This document shows positions 48,759 through 56,892 of a stretch of 64,000 bases of DNA, in pieces. The notes under the pieces are model-generated. The model worked only from the letters and a program-made list of their open reading frames with translations. It had not been told where the DNA came from and ran no database searches. The position numbers and the translations under genes are program-made. The DNA is from Candidatus Woesearchaeota archaeon. Its GTDB lineage: Archaea; Nanobdellota; Nanobdellia; Woesearchaeales; UBA525. Each line of letters begins with the position of its first letter. Position 1 is the first letter of the stretch. Location: positions 1-64,000 of the forward strand of contig JAPPOH010000013.1 of the NCBI GenBank assembly GCA_028818155.1, in the 5' to 3' direction.

Positions 48759-48815
48759 ACGAGGATGAAACAATGAAGGGTTCAAAAACCCTCGTATAAG
48801 AAATGCTAAAAAGAA

Positions 48816-49373
48816 TTAAGCAGAAGCCTTGACTTTTCGCTTTTTCGGCTTCGCTTTGTTGAGCTGCTTCTCGAGTTCAGCAATACGCTCGGACAAAAAC
48901 TCCTTCGTCCTCGTATTATCCTGCTCTTGCAAGATGATACCACATTCAGCGCACTTGAAGTTCATCTCCATCGCTTCGTCAAACGTGGCGCGCATGCACG
49001 CACGAGTACAGATGTAGTACTGTCCAGCACTCTCTGCCGTGAGACGATTGTGCAAGTTCTCAAGTTTGTTCTCAAGAATCTTGAACTTCAGGTGTGGCAC
49101 CATATGGTCGTTAAAGTCCCAGTAGCAAATGTACCATCCCTTGATGCGATCCTTCTTTCGTAAGAATCGCACGATATTGTGCTCTAAGAGTAAGTAGAGG
49201 ATATTCCTCACTTCATTGATTTCCATCTCGAGCTCTTCTGCGATGATGAACTCGCTGATCTTCTCTTTTCCTGTGAGGAAGTCGATAATAGGTATCGCGT
49301 GTTCCCCCACAAGTTCAGAGACGACAAGCTGGACATCGCTCAGCTCCTTTGACATTTGTGCTAGTTTTGGCAT
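48816..49373 (-). CDS. tfe: Transcription initiation factor TFE
   Basis: TFE helps RNA polymerase open promoters. The 185-residue protein has the winged helix (HAIPIIDFLTGKEKISEFIIAEELEMEINEVRNILYLLLEHNIVRFLRKKDRIKGWYICYW) and a zinc ribbon with YICTRACMRATFDEAMEMNFKCAECG. In the first half of the ribbon the second Cys is shifted by one residue (Cx3C instead of CxxC), so zinc binding may be altered. A basic tail follows (KPKKRKVKASA). The start at 49373 has GGGGGG upstream. The leader is ~90 bases. Confidence 0.95.
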   Translation of the reverse strand: MPKLAQMSKELSDVQLVVSELVGEHAIPIIDFLTGKEKISEFIIAEELEMEINEVRNILYLLLEHNIVRFLRKKDRIKGWYICYWDFNDHMVPHLKFKILENKLENLHNRLTAESAGQYYICTRACMRATFDEAMEMNFKCAECGIILQEQDNTRTKEFLSERIAELEKQLNKAKPKKRKVKASA

Positions 49374-49495
49374 TCTCAATCCCCCCGAATTGGTCATCGT
49401 GATAGTTATTTGCGCAGGAATTGGTCACAACGTTACATACGCAACAAATGTGCAACCCCCGCAAGCTATACAACGGTATTTACCCTATTTAAAGT
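49374..49495 (-). promoter_or_regulatory. tfe promoter and unusual leader with direct repeat
   Basis: The TATA box CTTTAAATAGGG (~49485-49495, minus strand) lies ~115 bases from the tfe start, so the leader is long. It contains two copies of TGACCAATTC (49396-49387 and 49427-49418), 31 bases apart, and a two-codon ORF ATG-TAA. These may bind a regulator or influence translation. Nothing is proven. Confidence 0.4.
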
Positions 49496-49503
49496 TAACG
49501 GAT

Positions 49504-49734
49504 TTACTGCTCTAAGCAATCACCATCAGACAACACGCGCGCACCAGCACAGTTCGCCGCACACGCGTTTTCATACGTCCGCGCAACATTATCCTTCACT
49601 GCGCACACCGCCTGTCCTTCACAGAAATCACACGGATCGTACACCACGTTTGCCGTCGGCATCCCTTGTGTGAAACCAAACAACGCGACCACAACAACAA
49701 AGCCTGCAATCGAGGCGATCATCCAGTTCTCCAT
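49504..49734 (-). CDS. Small anchored protein with Kazal-like domain
   Basis: A 76-residue protein with N-terminal helix (WMIASIAGFVVVVALFGFTQG) and a six-Cys part: CDFCEGQAVCAVKDNVARTYENACAANCAGARVLSDGDC. The spacing VC-x8-TYxNAC-x3-C-x9-C matches Kazal-type protease-inhibitor folds. It is anchored outside the cell; a target protease is unknown. Confidence 0.7.
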   Translation of the reverse strand: MENWMIASIAGFVVVVALFGFTQGMPTANVVYDPCDFCEGQAVCAVKDNVARTYENACAANCAGARVLSDGDCLEQ

Positions 49735-49764
49735 GCTGCATCTTCTCCTATTGAGTATTTAACC

Positions 49765-50217
49765 TTATGGAATTCTCGTGAGGTGTTTTGACCAAAACTC
49801 CTGCTCCTCGTCATCTTCTTCCACAATATCCGCAGGCGGGCCATCAATCTGCTCTTCCTCCTGCACTTCCTCCGGCTCAGGCTCCTCCACACTGTCCATC
49901 ACGAGAATCTTATCTTTGATCTGCTTCTGGATATCACTCAGTTTGCCCGCTTCAATCTGCTGAGGCGCCCATTGTAGTTCTAAGCCATCATCCTCTCTCC
50001 GTGCAAGGATGTCAATCCTCGGGGCATCTCCCAGACGGAAGATGATATTCGTGCCCTGTGCTTGGAGTTTCTCGAATAATAATGAAGAGGTCACGTTCGC
50101 CAATGTTCCCACGAGTGCGACATCGGAGATCGTCTCCGAGTGCATGGTGAAGCGGACGTGGCCGTTCACCGCCCCTTTTGCAGGGATTTCCTCCGTGAAA
50201 ATAGGCGTTTCAAGCAT
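49765..50217 (-). CDS. Degenerate HIT-family protein
   Basis: A 150-residue protein. IFTEEIPAKGAVNGHVRFTM, LLFEKLQAQGTNIIFRLGDAP and ARREDDGLELQWAPQQI align with the shape of HIT proteins, but where HxHxHxx should be it has RIDILARR, so no catalytic His remains. A very acidic tail (EEPEPEEVQEEEQIDG) follows. It starts inside the end of the upstream HIT gene (8-base overlap); together they may form a pair with a binding rather than enzymatic role. Confidence 0.62.
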   Translation of the reverse strand: MLETPIFTEEIPAKGAVNGHVRFTMHSETISDVALVGTLANVTSSLLFEKLQAQGTNIIFRLGDAPRIDILARREDDGLELQWAPQQIEAGKLSDIQKQIKDKILVMDSVEEPEPEEVQEEEQIDGPPADIVEEDDEEQEFWSKHLTRIP

Positions 50218-51262
50218 GTTTGTACTCCTTGTATTTTTTCGCGAGCTCCATGATATCCGTTCCTTCAAAGAAGGCATGTAATTTCGGGTTCTGCCCGATG
50301 TTCTTCGCGAGCTCCTCTGGCTGCTCCAAGAGCCAGGTCCTGAGTCCTTCATTCCCATCGATGAACTTAAAGAGTTCCTCTTGCGTCATGTCCTTCGCAG
50401 CACGCTCAAGGGGCGTATTCCGTTCTTCTTGTCTCCTGAGCGCGACGGAGAGCGCATTAATATCCACACCCTCGAACAGTTTCTTGAGTTTTTCTGATTG
50501 CTCAATGTATGCTGCCACTTGGCTCGGTTCAGCGATGATCAGCTTCTTGAGCTCAGGGTTGTCTGCCAAGAGCGATTCAACTGCGTCATTCTTGTTCTCG
50601 AACTCCAGGACGTTTCCCGTTGCCTCTTCCAGTGACTCCTGCTGCACAGGACGTGTACGCTCCGAGGCTTCCGGCTGTGCTTGTTCCTGAAGCACATCCT
50701 CTTGCATAGGTGCAGCTTCTGGTGGAGTTTCCTGTGGCTCCGGCGGTTGCGCGTCTCCGAGAAGATCTCCTCGTCCAAGTTGTGCGAGCGCCTGCTGCGT
50801 CGCCTGCTCGAAAAAACCTGTGAGAGCGACCGCATCCGGCTGCTCTTTATTCCTCTCAGGCTCGAGAATATTCAACCCATCCCCATCATCTCTCGGGATA
50901 AGATGGAGCATCAAATGCGGTGCTTGCTGTCCTGCAGCATAGCCAGAGGCTGCGAAGACCGTCACGTATTTCTTCACGAGCACATCTCTAAGGATAGCGC
51001 TCAACTTCGCAGTTAACTCGAACAATTCTTGTAAGTGGCTCGGCGGCAGCAATGGGAGGATGGGCACGTGTTCTTTGGGCATCAGCAGAATGTGCCCTGC
51101 GACCGCCGGTCGAATGTCCAAGATAGCGAGAAACCTGTCATTCTCAAAGACTTTCTTGCCCTCCATCTCGCCCTTCACGATCCGGCAGAAAATGCAGTTT
51201 TTCTTCTGTTCTTCGAGCATCTGCTCCTGCGTCATCTGCTCCTGTGTTACTTCCTCAGCCAT
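50210..51262 (-). CDS. HIT-domain protein with helical C-terminal extension
   Basis: A 350-residue protein. Residues ~15-130 are a HIT domain: CIFCRIVKGEMEGKKVFENDRFLAILDIRPAVAGHILLMPKEHVP. The catalytic segment is QQAPHLMLHLIPRDDGDGL. The family rule is HxHxHxx with the middle His as nucleophile; here the middle residue is Met, so hydrolase activity is doubtful. The C-terminal ~150 residues hold three related helical units (LLADNPELKKLIIAEP / LEQPEELAKNIGQNPKLHAFFEG). Its partner is the degenerate HIT gene downstream. Confidence 0.85.
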   Translation of the reverse strand: MAEEVTQEQMTQEQMLEEQKKNCIFCRIVKGEMEGKKVFENDRFLAILDIRPAVAGHILLMPKEHVPILPLLPPSHLQELFELTAKLSAILRDVLVKKYVTVFAASGYAAGQQAPHLMLHLIPRDDGDGLNILEPERNKEQPDAVALTGFFEQATQQALAQLGRGDLLGDAQPPEPQETPPEAAPMQEDVLQEQAQPEASERTRPVQQESLEEATGNVLEFENKNDAVESLLADNPELKKLIIAEPSQVAAYIEQSEKLKKLFEGVDINALSVALRRQEERNTPLERAAKDMTQEELFKFIDGNEGLRTWLLEQPEELAKNIGQNPKLHAFFEGTDIMELAKKYKEYKHA

Positions 51263-51288
51263 TGAGAGGTGCTCTGAGAAATCAGTAT

Positions 51289-51939
51289 TTAAATGCTCTT
51301 GATCTTGTACTTCTTAATATTCAAGCACGCACTCTTGCCACCTTTCAAGTGCGCAGCGTGCGCTTCATCGATCACTTCGATCGCCTCATCGCAATCTGAT
51401 ACAATGTGGATCATCCCAAGGTCCTTCTCATCCATGAGCTTACGCTTCAGGGGCCACTTCTTCACCCACTCAATGAGTTCCGCCCACTGATCACCAAGAA
51501 GGATGATCGGTGTCTTGCACGCGTGCTTCACTTGCACGAGCTGCCACGTATAGAATAATTCGAGTGCCGTGCCGATTCCACCTGGCGCAACCACCACTAC
51601 ATTCGCGAGCGAGATGAACGTGTCCAGCCTGTCAGAGAAGCGCTCGAACTCTTCCTTGACGTCAAGGTGCTTGCTATCCCGCTGCTCAAGCGGCAGTTTA
51701 ATCTGTAAGCCTATCTCGTGCGAGTCATTGTCACCTTTCCCCGCATGATGGCCTGCCATCGCAGCCTCCATGAGGCCAGGGCCTCCTCCTGTGACAACAT
51801 CAAAGCCGCGCTCGCCAATCATTTTTGCCAGGCGGAAGATCCGTTGATGTTCGGGCGTCTCTTCTTGTAACCTGGCTGAGCCGTAAATCACAACGCGAAA
51901 ATGATGTTCATGCGCTTCATCAACCAACTTTTCTGGCAT
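51289..51939 (-). CDS. LOG-family protein (TIGR00730-like)
   Basis: A 216-residue Rossmann-fold protein with GGGPGLMEAAMAGHHAGKG and the nucleotide-binding PGGIGTALELFYTWQ, the two signatures of LOG/lysine-decarboxylase-like proteins. Plant and some bacterial members release cytokinin bases from riboside monophosphates; archaeal ones may act on other nucleotides. Length is standard. The short space to the HIT genes on the same strand fits nucleotide metabolism. Confidence 0.9.
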   Translation of the reverse strand: MPEKLVDEAHEHHFRVVIYGSARLQEETPEHQRIFRLAKMIGERGFDVVTGGGPGLMEAAMAGHHAGKGDNDSHEIGLQIKLPLEQRDSKHLDVKEEFERFSDRLDTFISLANVVVVAPGGIGTALELFYTWQLVQVKHACKTPIILLGDQWAELIEWVKKWPLKRKLMDEKDLGMIHIVSDCDEAIEVIDEAHAAHLKGGKSACLNIKKYKIKSI

Positions 51940-52006
51940 AGTGTTCTCCCATATGCTGCGTTTATAAAGGTATTCCTATATAAATCACCGCCATCTCCTG
52001 CCCCGC

Positions 52007-52999
52007 ATGAAGATCACACCCGAGATGCTTTCCTCAGAGAATCCTATTCCGCAAGAAGTGGAGTTCAAGGACGCGTTCATCGAACGCTACAAGGAACTCT
52101 TAGGTGATGACTTTGATGAGTTTCTGAAGTATTCGCTCACATACGCGCGGAAAGCGATCCGCGTGAACACGCTGAAGATCAGTGTTGCTGACCTCAAAAA
52201 GAAGCTGGAAAACGATTTCGAGCTCACGCCAGTACCCTGGTGTAAAGAAGGGTTCTGGATCAAATACAAGCATGGCGATCGCTTTGACATTGGCAATCTG
52301 CCGGAGCACCAGCTCGGGTATTTCTACGTGCAGGATCCTGCTTCTATGATCCCTGCTGTCGTCCTGGATCCGCAGCCTGGTGATCTCGTCTTGGACATGT
52401 GTGCCGCTCCCGGGAGCAAGACGACGCAAATGGCTGCGATGATGCAGAATGAAGGAGTGATTATCGCGAATGACGTGGCTGCTGCTCGTCTCAAACCTTT
52501 AGGGTTGAATTTGCAGCGCTGCGGTATCGCGAATACGATTGTGACGCTCCGTTCCAATACACGCTTGCAGCCGGTGTTTGATCGTGTGTTAGTGGATGCG
52601 CCCTGTTCAGCAACAGGCACGATACGGAAGAGCCTGAAGTGCTTGCAGATGTGGTCGCCTGGGACGGTGAAGAAAATTTGTGGCGAACAACGAGGGATTC
52701 TCCGGCAGGCATGGCAGGCGCTGAAGCCTGGAGGGACGATGGTGTATAGCACGTGTACGCACGAGCCTGAAGAGAATGAAGGGATGGTCTCGTGGTTCTT
52801 AGAAAAGCATCCTGACGCGCGCGTTGAGAAAATTGACTTGGATATTCAGAGGAGTGCTGTGATTACCGATTTCCAGGGGCAGGATTACGATCAAGGAGTC
52901 CACGGAGCACTTCGGATATACCCCCAAAATAACGACTCAGAGGGCTTCTTTGTGGCGAAGCTGTCAAAGAGCGAGTGTCAGCTACAGAAAGTCCCATAG
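52007..52999 (+). CDS. RNA m5C methyltransferase (NOL1/NOP2/Sun family)
   Basis: A 330-residue enzyme with an N-terminal PUA-less lead, the SAM loop VLDMCAAPGSKTTQMAAMM, VLVDAPCSATGTIRK (motif IV Cys) and MVYSTCTHEPEENEGMV (motif VI, whose Cys attacks C6 of cytosine). The C-terminal GFFVAKL is standard. The target may be tRNA or rRNA. TATA-like TCCTATATAAAT precedes the ATG by ~25 bases. The last 137 bases overlap the GGDEF gene on the other strand. Confidence 0.93.
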   Translation: MKITPEMLSSENPIPQEVEFKDAFIERYKELLGDDFDEFLKYSLTYARKAIRVNTLKISVADLKKKLENDFELTPVPWCKEGFWIKYKHGDRFDIGNLPEHQLGYFYVQDPASMIPAVVLDPQPGDLVLDMCAAPGSKTTQMAAMMQNEGVIIANDVAAARLKPLGLNLQRCGIANTIVTLRSNTRLQPVFDRVLVDAPCSATGTIRKSLKCLQMWSPGTVKKICGEQRGILRQAWQALKPGGTMVYSTCTHEPEENEGMVSWFLEKHPDARVEKIDLDIQRSAVITDFQGQDYDQGVHGALRIYPQNNDSEGFFVAKLSKSECQLQKVP

Positions 53000-53696
53000 G
53001 TGGTGTGCCAGTGTTCCAGATCGATACGTGCGTAGGAACTTCCCCGCTCTTGAACTGTTTCTTTGCTTTGTAAGCAGCCTCATCAGCTCTATGCCTTGCA
53101 GCTTCGAATTCCCTCATGTCTTGGACAGCCATGCCATTTTTCCAACGAGCAACACCCAAGCTCATTGTTCCCGGATATCCTGCAGTCCGTGTTTTTTGTT
53201 CATACCTTTCTGCTGCTTCATGAAGTCTGTGACTGAAATCAGAAGGCTGTGAACCGAGCAGGAGTGCTGTGAATTCATCTCCACCCGTTCTTGCGACAAT
53301 GTCGTATTCTCGAAATGCCTTAAGAAGTGCGTATGCTGCGTCTTTAAGTGCATCATCGCCAGCCTTGTGGCCATATCGGTCGTTATGGGATTTAAAATCA
53401 TCCAAGTCAGCACAAACAACAGCGATATCTCCACCTTGGCTTCTTCGTTTGTCTCTTTTTCTCTGGTGCTCTGCTCTTTGTCGAATCCCATCCTTTAACT
53501 GCCGCTCAAGACCACGTAAGTTCAAAAGGCCAGTAAGTGCATCTTCAAAGCTCTGGTCTCTGCGTTCCCTCTCTGCGTATCGCATCGCATCGAATTGTTC
53601 TGGATTCGGGCGGCTACCAGAAGGAAGCTCACATGCTGATTGATATGCTGCAAGCATTTGTTCATTTGGAAACTCTATTCCATCGAAATGTACCAT
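52863..53696 (-). CDS. GGDEF-domain diguanylate cyclase
   Basis: A 277-residue protein with DALTGLLNLRGLE at the start of the domain, ADLDDFKSHNDRYGHKAGDDALKDAA (metal and GTP contacts), the active site RTGGDEF (~138-142) and RxxD exactly five residues before it, the product-inhibition I-site. All catalytic residues are present, so it should make c-di-GMP, which is uncommon in archaea. No PilZ or EAL gene is in the window. The C-terminal ~45 residues are encoded antisense to the methyltransferase gene. Confidence 0.9.
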   Translation of the reverse strand: MVHFDGIEFPNEQMLAAYQSACELPSGSRPNPEQFDAMRYAERERRDQSFEDALTGLLNLRGLERQLKDGIRQRAEHQRKRDKRRSQGGDIAVVCADLDDFKSHNDRYGHKAGDDALKDAAYALLKAFREYDIVARTGGDEFTALLLGSQPSDFSHRLHEAAERYEQKTRTAGYPGTMSLGVARWKNGMAVQDMREFEAARHRADEAAYKAKKQFKSGEVPTHVSIWNTGTPPMGLSVADTRSLTASPQRSPLSRYFGGISEVLRGLLDRNPAPGNR

Positions 53697-53797
53697 TTCA
53701 CCACTCAAAAGTAACTACTTTTTAAACCTTTCTTTTTTAACTTATAAACTGTCATACATATAGCGAACGCACCCATCTATAAAAAAACTGCGGAAGA

Positions 53798-54235
53798 TTA
53801 CTTTCGCGCCTTCTCGAGCTTGCCACGCAACAACGCATCCAAGCTCTGATCATTCACCTTCACGACCTGCCACCGCACACCGGGCAAATCTCCCTTCGCA
53901 CGACCCATTGTGCCACCAATACACTCGACGACAACTTCATCGTGCTCGTCCACCATTTTGGTAGCGCCATCGTGGGGCAGGAACGCAGTGATCTGCTTCC
54001 CATTCTTAATGAGCTGAACACGTGCACACTTTCGCAACCCTGAGTTCGGCTGCTTCGCCTCCCGCTGCACCTTCTCGAGGACGATCCCCTTTGCCTGTGC
54101 AGAACCACCAAGCGGGTCAGACTTTTCCTTCAAGCCAAGAACCTTCTTACCGTACCATTTGTACTGCTTCTTGCTCTTTGCTCTGCGCGCCTTCAGCTTC
54201 TTCGCAGCATTCAAGCCACGTGCTTTTTTACTCAT
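53798..54235 (-). CDS. rps12: Ribosomal protein uS12
   Basis: A 145-residue protein of archaeal length. It has the decoding-centre loop [40 protein letters not shown] and [18 protein letters not shown]. The start at 54235 fits TATA box CCTTTTTAAAGC (leaderless). In many archaea rps12 follows nusA directly; here ~4 kb of unrelated genes lie between. Confidence 0.97.
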   Translation of the reverse strand: MSKKARGLNAAKKLKARRAKSKKQYKWYGKKVLGLKEKSDPLGGSAQAKGIVLEKVQREAKQPNSGLRKCARVQLIKNGKQITAFLPHDGATKMVDEHDEVVVECIGGTMGRAKGDLPGVRWQVVKVNDQSLDALLRGKLEKARK

Positions 54236-54274
54236 AGACGAGAGCAACTAGAAGTGCTTTAAAAAGGTTCCGGA

Positions 54275-54685
54275 TTAGAGAATGCCAGCAACGAGAAGAA
54301 CAACCACGATGGTGACGACGACAACAAGCACTCCAAGTCCGACTATCGGATCGAATTTTCCTTTTCTTCCCATTTCCAACACATGTACCTTGTCTTCAAG
54401 TTTATAAACTTTTGTCGCCAAATCGAATCGTTCTGTAAGATACTGCATCTCTTTCGTTACTTTTCGCTGTCGTTTCGTCAATACGGAAAATCGTTCCCCC
54501 ATCTGCTGGAATTGTAGAATAAGTAGCAGTACAGCAATGAAGAAAATCGAGAGGAGCAGTATCGGCGTTCTGAATTCATCTGACACAATGGCCGCAATAC
54601 CTACAACTAAACTACCAAGTGTGATGAGCAATGAAACCACACCATACCTTGTTTCCAGAAAAAGAGAGAATGCGTCATCCTTCAA
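54275..54685 (-). CDS. Hypothetical membrane protein with coiled coil
   Basis: A 136-residue protein with two helices near the start (GVVSLLITLGSLVVGIAAIV, TPILLLSIFFIAVLLLILQF), a ~50-residue coiled coil (RFSVLTKRQRKVTKEMQYLTERFDLATKVYKLEDKVHVLEM) and a C-terminal helix (GLGVLVVVVTIVVVLLVAGIL). No family is recognised. It is divergent from the glycosyltransferase. Confidence 0.6.
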   Translation of the reverse strand: MKDDAFSLFLETRYGVVSLLITLGSLVVGIAAIVSDEFRTPILLLSIFFIAVLLLILQFQQMGERFSVLTKRQRKVTKEMQYLTERFDLATKVYKLEDKVHVLEMGRKGKFDPIVGLGVLVVVVTIVVVLLVAGIL

Positions 54686-54703
54686 ATGACTGTCGACACG
54701 AAA

Positions 54704-54742
54704 CCCGGAATCTTTCCGGATGACTCCGGAAAAACTATAAAG
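54704..54742 (+). promoter_or_regulatory. Glycosyltransferase promoter with CCGGAA palindrome
   Basis: CCGGAA-TCT-TTCCGG (54705-54719) is a perfect inverted repeat, and another TCCGGA follows at ~54725. Just after lies AAAACTATAAAG, the TATA box ~26 bases before ATG 54764. The palindrome sits where an activator or repressor could act. Confidence 0.45.
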
Positions 54743-54763
54743 AAATCACAATCCTAAAAAGCA

Positions 54764-55693
54764 ATGCGCGTCCTCATCATCACACCAAAATATTATCCGA
54801 CCATTTCCGGAAATACCGAGAGCGTCGCGAGAATCTCGCAAGGACTACAGGCGCTTGGCGTGCAGACAACAGTGATTACACCAGCGCAATACACGAAAGA
54901 GCTCGAAGAGAACGCAGATCTCGTCCACATCTTCCACGCAACCAAAGGATACGTACCCACAAGAAAACCATACATCGTTTCACTCACAGGCACCGACATG
55001 AACGTGCACGCATTCCAAGAAGACAAACATGAACTCCTCAAGGAAAGTATCAACAACTCGCAGCACATCACGACATATGAGCCACGAGACTTCACGCAGC
55101 TCACAGATATCGGCTGTATTTTACCCCCACACACCACCATCCCAAAATCAGTCACACTCCCAGAGAGCACATTCGATGTCCGAACACACTTTAACATTCC
55201 AAAAGAGCATACACTCTTCCTCCTCATCGCAGCAATCAGAGAGGTGAAAGATCCATTGTACGCAGTCACAGAACTCGAACAGCTCGAGAACAAAACACTT
55301 CTCATTCTCGGTGAAGTACACGATGAAACGCTCCACCAACAGATCAAACGTCCCTGGGTAATCGTTGGGAAACTTCCCCACGAGCATATGTACGCAGCGT
55401 ACGAGGCAGCTGATATCGTCCTCAACACATCAGACAGCGAGAGTTGTGCGAATGCAGTGATTGAAGCAATGTTCATGGAAAAGCAGCTCTTCGTTGCAGA
55501 TGTACCAGGAAATCAGCACGTACCCAAGAACAGACGCTTTGAAAAAGTACAGGGAGCACTCGCAAAAATACTCGAAACGCTTCCTCCAATCAACTACGGC
55601 GGGAAGTTTCCGACACAGGAAGCGGAAGCACGAGCATACAAAAAAGTATACGAGCACGTTATGCGTTCCCTTTCTCACAGTGCTGCCACATGA
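54764..55693 (+). CDS. GT4-type glycosyltransferase
   Basis: A 309-residue glycosyltransferase of the GT-B fold. The N-terminal half has VLIITPKYYPTISGNTESVARISQGLQALG. The C-terminal half has LLIAAIREVKDPL, IVGKLPHEHMYAAYEAADIVLNTSDSESCANAVIEAM, which includes the Ex7E motif that binds the donor nucleotide sugar. It is a little short for GT4 (usually ~360). The 3' end overlaps the TrmB gene by 35 bases. Confidence 0.88.
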   Translation: MRVLIITPKYYPTISGNTESVARISQGLQALGVQTTVITPAQYTKELEENADLVHIFHATKGYVPTRKPYIVSLTGTDMNVHAFQEDKHELLKESINNSQHITTYEPRDFTQLTDIGCILPPHTTIPKSVTLPESTFDVRTHFNIPKEHTLFLLIAAIREVKDPLYAVTELEQLENKTLLILGEVHDETLHQQIKRPWVIVGKLPHEHMYAAYEAADIVLNTSDSESCANAVIEAMFMEKQLFVADVPGNQHVPKNRRFEKVQGALAKILETLPPINYGGKFPTQEAEARAYKKVYEHVMRSLSHSAAT

Positions 55694-56405
55694 ACTCAAA
55701 GTACTTCCGGTAGCCCTCTGCGATTTGCTTGCTCATCACAACAACCACTAACGGCTCTTCCCCCCAGTACATCGAGGCAACTTTGTTCCCATAAATTTCA
55801 ATCGAGCACGTTGATGTGAACCCCTTCGGTAGGAATCGGTACTTGTTCCCCTTCAAAATCTTCGTGATACGATGATTCGGATGCTTTGGATCTTTCAAAT
55901 CATGGTAGAAAATGTGCTTGTACGAAATACCCTTCGCGATGCGCTCACGTTCCATTTTTGGGAGAAAGTATTGCAAGCGCGGATCAAGCCAATTCCCCCT
56001 GCCACCAAGCACTAAGAGGTCTTCGCCTTCTCGAATCATATCTAAGTAGAACGTCTTGATCGCCTCGATACCCTTCAAGACGAGCGTCTGCTCATCGGGT
56101 GCTTGTGCACCGAACTTCGCAGTCATAGATGGCATCGCTTGCTCCAGTAAGTCAGTTTTCTCACGGAGCATGTCCCCAAGTCGCTGCGGATGGATTGCTG
56201 TGAAGTGACTGATCCCTTTCTCTTTCGTTTCAGAACAGAGCCCCTTCTCCTTGAGCGTCTTGATCGTATCATACACATTCCTTCGTTGAATCTTTGCCTC
56301 GAGTGCTATGTTGTTTGCTTTCGTCGCTCCAAGTGTGAGGAGTGCTTCGTACACTTTCGCTTCATTGTGCGTGAGGCCGAGTTGCTCTAACATCTCTTGG
56401 TACAT
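55659..56405 (-). CDS. TrmB-family transcription regulator
   Basis: A 248-residue protein with an N-terminal winged helix (LGLTHNEAKVYEALLTLGATKANNIALEAKIQRRNVYDTIKTLKEKGL) and a C-terminal sensor-like domain (LKGIEAIKTFYLDMIREGEDLLVLGGRGNW) typical of TrmB proteins, which sense sugars. A TATA box (TATTTATATATG) about 25 bases before ATG 56405 is shared with the divergent cupin promoter region. The likely targets are the cupin and PLP genes or the glycosyltransferase. Confidence 0.9.
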   Translation of the reverse strand: MYQEMLEQLGLTHNEAKVYEALLTLGATKANNIALEAKIQRRNVYDTIKTLKEKGLCSETKEKGISHFTAIHPQRLGDMLREKTDLLEQAMPSMTAKFGAQAPDEQTLVLKGIEAIKTFYLDMIREGEDLLVLGGRGNWLDPRLQYFLPKMERERIAKGISYKHIFYHDLKDPKHPNHRITKILKGNKYRFLPKGFTSTCSIEIYGNKVASMYWGEEPLVVVVMSKQIAEGYRKYFEFMWQHCEKGNA

Positions 56406-56489
56406 TGTGGTGATAAAAAACACCGCACATATATAAATATTAGTCTTTATTTTTATTCACTGTTGAGTAATACTCATCGGAGGGGTAAC

Positions 56490-56888
56490 ATGGAACCACT
56501 ACAATACGCGACATGGGCAACAACACAAGGGGGCTTACTCGTTCCACGGTCAGAAAAATTTCCCATACAAATGAGTAAAAGTGACGCAACAGCCTATCCG
56601 CTCCTCTTGTATGAACAGAACAAGTTCGGTGCAGAGATCATTCGATTTGGTGCCGAAGAACGTGTTGCACGCCACACACATAAAGGGGATCACATCCTCC
56701 TCGTCACGAAAGGAGAAGGCGTGTTGGGATACGGTACATCCGAACACCCAATCAGCGCAGGTATGGCGTACCTTGTGCCAGGAAGCGTTCCACACTCAAT
56801 TGATGCGACAACTGAATTAGCACTCATTGCAATCGGCAACGACCATAGACCTGCAGACAGTTCCAGGCGCCTCGATCTTGTGGAGTGA
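56490..56888 (+). CDS. Single-domain cupin
   Basis: A 132-residue protein. The cupin core is AEIIRFGAEERVARHTHKGDHILLVTKGEGVLGYGTSEHPISAGMAYLVPGSVPHSIDA, with three His and a Glu-like position for metal. ATG 56490 has a strong SD (GGAGGGG), and the PLP-enzyme gene follows four bases later, so the two are co-transcribed and controlled together, perhaps by the divergent TrmB protein. Confidence 0.85.
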   Translation: MEPLQYATWATTQGGLLVPRSEKFPIQMSKSDATAYPLLLYEQNKFGAEIIRFGAEERVARHTHKGDHILLVTKGEGVLGYGTSEHPISAGMAYLVPGSVPHSIDATTELALIAIGNDHRPADSSRRLDLVE

Positions 56889-56892
56889 TCAT

